Source: Amphirosellinia nigrospora
Lineage: Eukaryota > Ascomycota > Sordariomycetes > Xylariales > Xylariaceae
NCBI GenBank assembly: GCA_004123355.1
Contig: SCHM01000004.1
Coordinates: 4,000,316 to 4,064,315, forward strand
Length of the DNA stretch: 64,000 nt
Direction: 5' to 3'
Both the position numbers and the translations under genes were made by a program. The stretch's first letter is position 1. Each line of letters begins with the position of its first letter. Under the pieces are notes generated by a model. It ran no database searches. It saw only the letters and a program-made list of their open reading frames with translations, and had not been told where the DNA came from. Positions 56,112 through 64,000 of this stretch are shown here, in pieces.

Positions 56112-58701
56112 TTTGAAGAGACGTTTAATCAAACTTGATCCGAAAGGGGCTCGAAGGCCGAACAGTGTGTGGTATTCTAAGCCAGCTTGCCGCCCCTTCG
56201 CAGAACAGCAGCTGAAGATGAGATTGAATGTTTCATACCGGTTTCCATGTCAGGTGTACATATAAGGTGGCGCCGCCAGCCATTTCTATCATACCTATCT
56301 AGATGTAGACTAAGTGATTTACAGATGGAGGCTTTTCACAGGTCACTACTCGCTGTACACTACCCACTGTAGGGAGGGCATAGGTATGTTATAGGCCCGT
56401 GCCTAGGGGATCTTAGGCGTTTCACCTACTACAATAGGTTGGGGCGACCACACCAACGGCATACATTAGGTAGCTCTGGCCTTGGTGCTAGCTTTTCTTA
56501 AATCGTTTGTTTATATCGTGTAGGATGGCGGTGATGGTTGTATTGTATATCTGTAGGCAGGCTATTGGTAAGGTAAGGTATGGCTTCTGGTCGAACGAAT
56601 TTCCTAAGTATCAAGGTATCAAGGTACCTATCTCCTAGCTTAAGTTCCGACGCCCTGCCGAAATGGATAACTCTAACAAGCATAACTAACGTGACACAAA
56701 CTCATCTCTTCGATTTCCACCAGTCCATCGAGGCTCAGAGTCAACCGTACATATGTACATATGTAGGTAATCTCCTACCTAAGTAGATAGCAATACTACT
56801 ACGCTACCCTTCCTATATTGTCATGAAGCGCCACCCCAAAGACACTACATATACTCTGTGCATTAGCGTCCTGCGAACTCGTCTTGTACCGCATTGTGCT
56901 TCTGACTCAAGTCAATATTAGAGCAATTCCCGATCATCACCCAACACGTTATGCTTACTCATTTGAGGGTCTTGTGCTACTTACACCACTTACATACCTA
57001 GACAGGGAAACATGCCTCCCTCGGCTACCGACAGTGCAAGCTCTCAACTCGAACGGGGCGTTATGCTCAAGAGAGTTCGAACTTGCTTCAATCTACAGCA
57101 TTGAGCTCATCCGACCGATGAGAAAACCTTGTCAAAGGCCATTATAATTAATTGAATCCTTGCTGCCTTGCTGCCTTGCTGGCTTCGAAAACAAACCACG
57201 ATTTCAAAGAAGCAACACGAGTAGATTGCTCCAAGTAATACGAAGACAAAGGCCCTACCGTTCCTACCGTTCATTTGGCATCTTCAAAACCGCACATTCA
57301 AGTTTCCGCTGCCTCGGTTTTGTTGTTGACTTCAATGAGACGTGGATATAGACCTGCTCTGGGTCCAGTAAGCAAGGTGTGTGAGACATGCAGCTGCCAT
57401 CAGGGTCCGGCCCTGGATATATATATACCGACGGTTTAGTCTACCGGTACTTAGTACCGATAGTCAGGAGCGCCTTAGAATGGATGGTGATGCATCACCA
57501 CCCAGCTACCAATTTCTCGGAACTTCAAAGTACGAGAGAGGAAGTAAGGCAATTTTCCTTGCCTCAGGTGGTGTTGAACAGCATGAATGTTCGTATAACA
57601 CTTCCAGGTTGTGTGGGAGGTTGTCTTAGGTACCTGAGCACCTGCTGTAACTGATCGGATGGCGGTGGTAGATTTCCCGATCTGTTGTCTTAAAATCAAT
57701 CGACTTAACCTTACATATAGCGCTTTCTCCCAGCCACTTGACCCAACAAGGCCCAAGGCCCCAGGCCCTTCACGAAGAGAGAGGCAGGCACAACAGGGAT
57801 GCATGGGTGGCTGTGCGTGACCTGCAGTAGTACCGTGCTGTGCTATTGGTCTAGGGACATCTAAAAAAAGGTAAATTCTTTATAGCACTGCTTGGGCCAT
57901 TCTATTCGCCGAGCCCATCTTGCCAAATCTTGGCCAGCCCACGGAAGCTTGACCAAACCGGAGTCGATGGGCAGGCATCTGTCGTCACAACCACGGCTCC
58001 GTGTGCGCAAACCAGACGCAAACCAGTGATAGCGAAGCTGGCGGTAAATACGAATCGGTCCTGTCGTCATATCTAGTATTCCTGTCGTGGCAATGCCTTC
58101 CGCCACACTGCCCATCGCCCATCGCCCATCGCCCATCACCTCCACACGGTCGGTGTCTGGGTGGGCACCAACTCTTGTTTTGCCTCGGAACTCAATTCGC
58201 CCTTCCTCCACTTCCACGAGGACGAGAGTTCGTGCCAAGCAAGCATTCTCCCAGCAGGACCCCGGTTGTTGCCGTCTCATCACGGAGAATATAGAGTAGA
58301 GCGACCCATTGCAGACAACAGAGCGTGGTCCAGAGTTACTGGAACCCGATGATAATCGAGACCGTCGACAACAACGACTACCACGGGTACAGTTGCTGCA
58401 GCCTGTTGATTATGTGTGTAGTAACATGTCTGTGAAGTTGAGGTGGTGCACTCCTCCCCCAAGAGCCCAAAAGGCACCCATCCATTTATTCCTCTCATCT
58501 CAGCCCTGCCACCATACCCGGTACATACAGCACCAGCTGCTCCATACTGATGTGACCCTCTAACTTCGCCTCTTCTTTCTTTTAAGCACTCGTTTCAAGT
58601 TCCTCCCCCTCTTGGTCCTTTGCATTTCTGTTCTGCTTGTTCTGGCACCTTGCAACTTGATTGATCTCTACTGTCGGCCCAACGCATGAGAAAGTCGAGC
58701 C
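56112..58701. other. 2.6 kb divergent intergenic region, motif-rich
   Basis: Between the 5' ends of YVC1 (-) and the surface glycoprotein (+). Holds many TAGGTACC/ACCTA motifs (about 56,375-56,475, 56,570-56,640, 56,755-56,790, 57,620-57,640) and the heptamer repeat at 58111. No supported gene. Confidence 0.5.
58111..58138. repeat. 7-bp tandem repeat CCCATCG
   Basis: Three perfect copies of CCCATCG and a fourth with one change. Confidence 0.85.
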
Positions 58702-60378
58702 ATGGCTCGCCCACTATTCCACAACATCTTCTTTCGCCTCCCACCCACAACCGCAGCCCTACTGCTCAGCGCCGTGTTCAACTTGACACACGGTCATGCG
58801 CTCCCGCGACAGACTAAAGTCGTCGCATATCGGGAGTTGGATGTCATACCATTCCTCCCATACCCACCGGTGAACCGCCATCTCCTTTCGATCTTAGACG
58901 ACGGCAAGCAAACACAATATGTGGTTATATAGGTGGTGATCCGGACTTGCCCGCAACGTGCTCGTTGGGGTCGCATTGTGTCCTCGATGCAGCCAACTCG
59001 GTGGTGGGCTGCTGCCCAAATGGCGGCGCATGTACGACTGGGGTCTTCACAGGCTGCGTTGACAGGAATAGCGATCCACAAACCGAGATGAATCCCTATA
59101 TCTACACATGTCAAGGAACCAATGTTTGCTACATGAACAACTTCGCCGGCGGATACTTTCAATATGGCTGTGGAAGTGCGACATCAATGGGCACTACTGT
59201 TCAGACATCTGCCAACGGCGCAACGACGGCATTGAGTATCGAAACTATGGATGTGAGCTTGACCGAATCCCCAAGCTCACTTACGGCGCCGACAACAATA
59301 GGGTCTTTTGCGTCAACCGAGACAAGGAGTTCGAGCCAGATCACCTCCCAGTCGGGTTCGACGACGTCTTCACCTACAATATCACCCACTTCTTCTGCCT
59401 CCTCCACCTCCCCGATAAGCTCCATGTCCACGTCGTCAACGTCTTCTACAACTTCGTCAAGGGCATCTTCCCATAGCACCTCGAAGACACATTCAGGCTC
59501 GTCGACATCAACGTCGTCAACATCGTCAATCGATATTCCGAGTCCCACGGATGCCCCGCCAATGCCGACAGGAAGCTCTGAATCGGCAAAGCAAAGCCAG
59601 ACCGGTGCTATCATCGGCGGAGTTGTTGGTGGTGCTGCGGCCGCTATATCCCTGGTCGCCCTCGTATTCTTCTGCTTGCGCCGACGGAATCGCAACCATC
59701 GCACAGGGCCTGGACCGGCGCCAACAGCACCGCCAACAACGGAATATACTAGGTTAGCCTCTCCTTGGCCCTTATTCGCTTGTTGTAATATTGAGCTAAC
59801 ATCGATACAGTCCAATGCGGTCTCATGGCGCGGCTTTTGCGCCGCTACCGTCATGGCATGACGAGGACGGGTCTCCTTCACCAAACTTCAACAGCCATTC
59901 ACATCCACAACCACCCGAACCCTACGGCCCGCTTGAGTCAACACACGCTGCATCCGCGTCTAACTTTCGCGGTCATTCAAGCCCACACCCATCGGCTCCT
60001 TACAGTCCACATGATCCCTATCTCTCTACCCCAGCACCTGCCAATCTAGGCGCAGCTTCCCATAGCTACTCGCAGCCGCTGCGGTACAATCCAGGGTACA
60101 TGTCACAACCCAAAGGTAGCCTAACACCAGTAGTTGAAGAAGAACAGTCGCTAGGAAGCGAAGACGCGCCTGCGCGAGAGATCGACGACTTCTCGCGCGC
60201 CTATTCGAGCGCCGGGATCGGACAACTTGCAGACGAGGGCGCCGAGGAAGATCGTACGCCGCTGCGGAACAATTCCCTTAATACACAAGATGACGACTCA
60301 ATATCCCGCCGGAGTGCTGGACATCGTCCGCTTTGGCAGCAGAACCGGCAACAGAGCCGGAATTTAATGTGGTTGTGA
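58702..60378 (+). CDS. Single-pass cell-surface glycoprotein (mucin-like, Mid2/WSC-style topology)
   Basis: Signal-anchor-like N-terminus (TTAALLLSAVFNLTHGHA). Cys-rich ectodomain: CSLGSHCVLD, GCCPNGGACTTGVFTGCVD, NPYIYTCQGTNVCY and GGYFQYGCGS, a pattern conserved in Pezizomycotina proteins of unknown role. A long Ser/Thr-rich stalk follows, then one TM helix (GAIIGGVVGGAAAAISLVAL), a basic stop-transfer CLRRRNRNHR and a Pro/Ser-rich cytoplasmic tail. Intron 59753-59810. A one-base loss near 58926 (GG run) separates QYV from YIGGDPDLPATC. Topology matches wall-stress sensors; sensing is inference. Confidence 0.75.
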
Positions 60379-61826
60379 TGATATAAAATCCTAGTGTTTG
60401 AAGCTCTACCATGCTTCTCGCTTGGGCACGTGTAATGTACAATGACGATAAATATGGCGTTCTCGGCACCTGGGTAGCTTGTCAATGAGCTTTTTGGGCT
60501 ACAGTTAGCGGATTTCGAGCGGGCCAAGCGAGTAATCGGCTCGCCTGCTCATTCATGAAAAAGGTCACGAGGATAAGATTAGGCGGCGATGGACTACACG
60601 ATACATATGTGTTTATACGAACATCATTAATGAGAGGGGGCACGACATTCGCATGACCTAGGAATATAGGGTATGGCAAGGACAGCATTTATCGGACCTT
60701 TATGGGTATACCATCAATCGGGTACTCTTAGTCGGGCATCTTCGCATCGTTTAAGCGTCTTTACTTAGATTATAATGCGAGCATAAACGACCCGAGGAAC
60801 GGGAAATCAAGAAGAATAGAACAAGAAATTGTTTCGTTCATTAAACAATAGACTTATGCTATCGAGCGCATATTACACAAGGTGTAATTGTATAATACTG
60901 TGCTTCATATTAATTGTCATTCTGAAGGCAGAATTAGACCACGTCCCTGAAGAAAGTGAATGTATTGTGATATGTCGACATGGGAAACCTTCTCCGCTTT
61001 GCTTGTACGGTCTGGTATCAGGACACAAACGATCAGGTATATGATAGTTTCGGTCGTGAACGAACCTGTAAAGACTACTGACGTTAATAAGCAGCCCTTA
61101 ACTCATGGCTCGTCGTAGACCTCGCCGTCATGCTTTTCAATGTGCAAATGAGCAAACGAGATAATAACCTGCATCATTTAGAGAGGCAACTTGAAGCACA
61201 GGCATTGCTTAAGCTAGTAACAACGACACAAACGTACGAGAGGAAGCTTTAAGACTGGAACCAAGATTCATAAAAGGCAGCTAGGTAGTTTGATTTTGAT
61301 TTTACCAGCTAACCAATATGCCACTAGAAGTACACGTAAAGGGGACGATGCCATGGCCACTGTACCTGTCCGTCTTCCCTTTCTTTATATACTCTACAAA
61401 ACAAAAGGTAGGACCGCCTTCGTTTCATTTATGAGCCCCACCACTCATCATCGCTCTTCATTAGAACCCATCGTCGCCATTTGAAATAGCCATGCCAACC
61501 CAACCATGGATATAGCCCTCAAACCCTATCGTAAACCTCCTAATTTTGGGTCTTCCAGAATGGGGAAAACCATCCTTTATAGAGACACGATGATGCCAGC
61601 TAAACAGAACATTGTGCCTGCACCCATTGCGAGAGCAATAGAATATAGGTGGTCCTGCTGCGTAGAGCAGTAATTGTGCATAAGAAAAGAATAAACCACC
61701 ACTGTAGGTCCTGCCTTGAGTACCCCTGTATAACTACACTTGCGTGACCCGTGCACGTATGAAAAATTGGTCATCTCTCGTATCAACTGCTGCCATTTTA
61801 TTGAAAAGACCTTGTGAGTTGCTTCC
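60379..61826. other. Convergent intergenic region
   Basis: About 1.4 kb between the 3' ends of the glycoprotein and the CENP-B-like gene. No feature recognised; the last 250 bases include the 3' UTR of the latter. Confidence 0.45.
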
Positions 61827-63203
61827 TCAAACAACGACATGAGTACTCATGTGCTCCACGGCCTCTTTGATACTCCGGAGCATACGCTGATTAACACAGA
61901 ACGGACAGCGCACAGGTCGATCAGTGCTGGACATGGCTTGGCCACTCGATATGGGCGTGAGTGTCAAGGAATGCTCTTCTGGACCGACTGGCGTGTACCG
62001 AGAGCTGTTTCGAGTGGGAGCCGGTGCCGGTGTCGATAGACCTGGAGCGATGGGGGGAAGACCGTGCTCTTGACGGTCTCTTTGTTCGCGCACGGCTGCG
62101 GCCTCAGCCTCAGCGTCAGCTTCTTCCTGTTGCATCTGGCGCAATGCGTTTTGTAAGACGACCTCAGGATCTTCGGTTTCAGCAAATGCATCGGACTCGG
62201 TTGGAGGTGGAGGCCCGCCCGTAAGACCTGGATGAGGTGGTGGGTTTTCAACCCGGCGAATAACCTCGTCACGGACGCGAGCGCAGGTGGTCAGGCTGGC
62301 TTCAACACCTACAACGCGAAGGACAGCATCGCGGATAGCGGCAGGGCTCGTCTCGGCGCTAATGGTCATGAAACGAGGAACAGCATCGATTAAGTAGGGG
62401 ATGTCGTCGGCGGGATTAGGAGCGCTACCATGACGGCGTTGGCGCCTGATAAGCAGACCATAGCGCTTCTTGAAGCGATGAATCCAGCCAGGCGAGAACT
62501 CGGGCGCGGCCTCGTCCTTATAGCGGGGTAACTGTTGAAAGATGGCCTTGGCCTTCTCCGCCAACTCTTCATTCGAAGGGTTTCGACCCGATGCGACTAC
62601 CTGACCATGCCAGAGAAGGACAAGCTTCTCAACATCGGGCCAGTTCCCGAAGCGCAGACGTGAGCCACTGAACTGGCTATCGTTGTCGAGGCGGGCATAC
62701 TTGGGGGAGAGGGAATGTGAAATGGTGGACTGGCTGACGTGCTGGCCATATTGGCTGAAGAACCACTCGATGCACGCCTTGTGCGAGGGACGGGTGGTCT
62801 GGGAGTGAGCCCAGCGGCGCAGGGCGCGCCGCTGATCGAGGGTCAGTGAGTGCCGCTCCTTGGGGGCGTGTGCAGCCGGCGATGTGTCTTCGTCGTCGAC
62901 AACGTGGCTGACGTTGGTGACGCCGGTGAGCTCGGGATTGATGTTGGGATCAATTTCGGGATTGGACGTAAGGTCGGGGTTGATGTTTGAGTTGCTTGTG
63001 TTGGTATCGTCAACATCAACGTCGACATCCACGTCGACATCGACATCGACATCCTCATCGACATCTACACCGACATCTACGTCCATATCACGCTTATAGT
63101 CAACATCAGGCTTGTATTCGGAGGCGGGGTTGCCATTGTCGGGGAGCGGTCCGTGATGGTGCACTTGTGGCGGTAAAGGTTGCTGCTGTTGATGTTGCGG
63201 TTG

Positions 63204-63257
<54 letters not shown>

Positions 63258-63335
63258 TGATTGCGGAGACAGCGGCGGCGCAACACCGATGGAGGCGGCA
63301 ACAGCAGCAGCAGCGGCAGCGGAGACGTCACTCAT
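61827..63335 (-). CDS. CENP-B-like DNA-binding protein (domesticated pogo/Tc5-type HTH pair)
   Basis: Single exon, 502 aa, intact. N-terminus is low complexity: poly-Ala, a long Gln tract and a DVDVDVD repeat. Residues about 165-320 carry two helix-turn-helix units in CENP-B order: LTLDQRRALRRWAHSQ...ACIEWFFSQYGQHVSQSTISH, then WPDVEKLVLLWHGQV...ELAEKAKAIFQQL...FSPGWIHRFKKRYG (HTH_Tnp_Tc5 type). No DDE nuclease domain follows; instead there is an acidic coiled-coil stretch and a C-terminal CPFC...HMSTH element that looks like a C2H2 finger. This is the layout of host CENP-B/Abp1-like proteins derived from pogo transposases, which bind centromeric or repeat DNA. A chromatin role is inferred. 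Confidence 0.82.
63003..63085. repeat. Hexanucleotide-like repeat encoding Asp-Val
   Basis: GTCGACATC-type repeat coding for alternating Asp-Val on the minus strand in the CENP-B-like gene. Confidence 0.85.
63181..63257. repeat. CTG/CAG triplet repeat encoding poly-Gln
   Basis: Near-pure TGC/TGT triplets (minus-strand CAG/CAA) interrupted by a few His codons. Confidence 0.9.
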
Positions 63336-64000
63336 GGCGGCGAGGGACGGATCGGGGATGCGACCTTGGGATGTCGGCTCGGGCGGCGCGAAGGTGATGT
63401 CAGCCGATTGAATGAATTTCAGGCCTAAGCGTGTAAACGAGGAGAGTCGCGGGTTTTGGAGGATAAAGGGGCGAGGTTTTTGTGCTTAACGGAAGAAAGA
63501 TGGAGCAGGGGAGGCTGGTGGCTGCGGTTCTGGGCCCAAAAATGCCCCAAAACGTGGTGGGAACCGTGGTGGGGCACGCCCGTAAAACCTGGCAAAAACA
63601 TATTGAACATCTAGTTGCCCAATCAAATCGCGTCTTGGGCTGCATCGACCTGTTTCGAGCATAGCCCTAGTGGCCTGTGCATCTGATTGCATTGACCGAC
63701 TTTATGCGTCAAATCACCAGAAGGACATGGACTGGACCTGACTGCATCATTTCTATCTCTCCCTATGCATGTTTTTAAGTAGATATTTCGAAGATTGGTG
63801 AGATATTACCGGCTGGACTAGTAAGCAAATCGTAGAGCGAACAATATACAATCGGACATTAGCTATCTAACTGCAAACATACAATATAACAGGTATTCAA
63901 TTTCATGTTATTCAGCACATTCAGAACACCTTGTACGTGATGCAGTCAGTTTGCCTGCTAGGTAGGAACCAAGCCGATATTAGGAATCATAGAGATAATA
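63336..64000. other. Upstream region of the CENP-B-like gene
   Basis: Presumed promoter and leader to about 63,700, then AT-rich sequence. No ORF with family features. Confidence 0.45.

Noticed and set aside
59201-59884. Minus-strand acidic 227-codon ORF over the glycoprotein stalk
   Set aside because: Asp/Val/Glu-rich antisense of the Ser/Thr stalk; no independent features.

Overview
This window is nuclear DNA from a filamentous ascomycete (Pezizomycotina), most likely a Sordariomycete. The evidence is short GT..AG introns of about 47-200 nt with CTAAC/CTGAC-type branch sites, fungal-only families (Bud3-like RhoGEF, YVC1, HET C-terminal remnant, LYC1, fungal transcription-factor domain) and a mitochondrial/repair/cohesion gene set with fungal architecture. 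Coding strands are mixed and there is no operon-like order.

Layout. 0-9.7 kb: the 3' part of a Kap114/importin-9 karyopherin (+), a long Bud3-like RhoGEF (-) and a short Dcc1-like cohesion protein (+). 9.7-21.1 kb: an RBR E3 ligase (+), LYC1 lysine acetyltransferase (-), chaperonin subunit CCT1 (-) and a calcineurin-type phosphoesterase (-). 21-30 kb: a HET-protein C-terminal relic, a fungal transcription-factor-domain gene (-), a five-exon secreted protein (-) and the Rieske protein RIP1 (-). 30.9-40.5 kb: DDB1 (-), an orphan ankyrin-repeat gene (+), an AT-rich cluster of unrecognised membrane-protein ORFs (-) and ATP synthase subunit K/ATP19 (-). 41.4-51.2 kb: a TA-flanked MITE, MTP18 (+), CUZ1 (-), RAD4/XPC (+) and an unknown protein with a duplicated module (+). 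51.7-63.3 kb: a PhzF-family enzyme (-), the vacuolar TRP channel YVC1 (-), a fungal cell-surface glycoprotein (+) and a CENP-B-like DNA-binding protein (-).

The genes are mainly housekeeping. DDB1 and RAD4 lie about 10 kb apart and both act in damage recognition for nucleotide excision repair. RIP1, ATP19 and MTP18 are mitochondrial inner-membrane proteins. Long intergenic stretches carry a recurrent TAGGTAGGT/ACCTACCTA tetranucleotide motif.

The reader should know that most of the longer conserved genes are split by one-base frame changes, mostly single-base losses at short G, C or A runs. Essential genes (importin, RIP1, DDB1, RAD4, ATP19) are affected, and intron phases and total lengths close exactly once these are counted. 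The most economical explanation is deletion-biased assembly error, not pseudogenes. I therefore annotate each as one gene and say where the frame changes. All calls are from reading the sequence; no database search was run.
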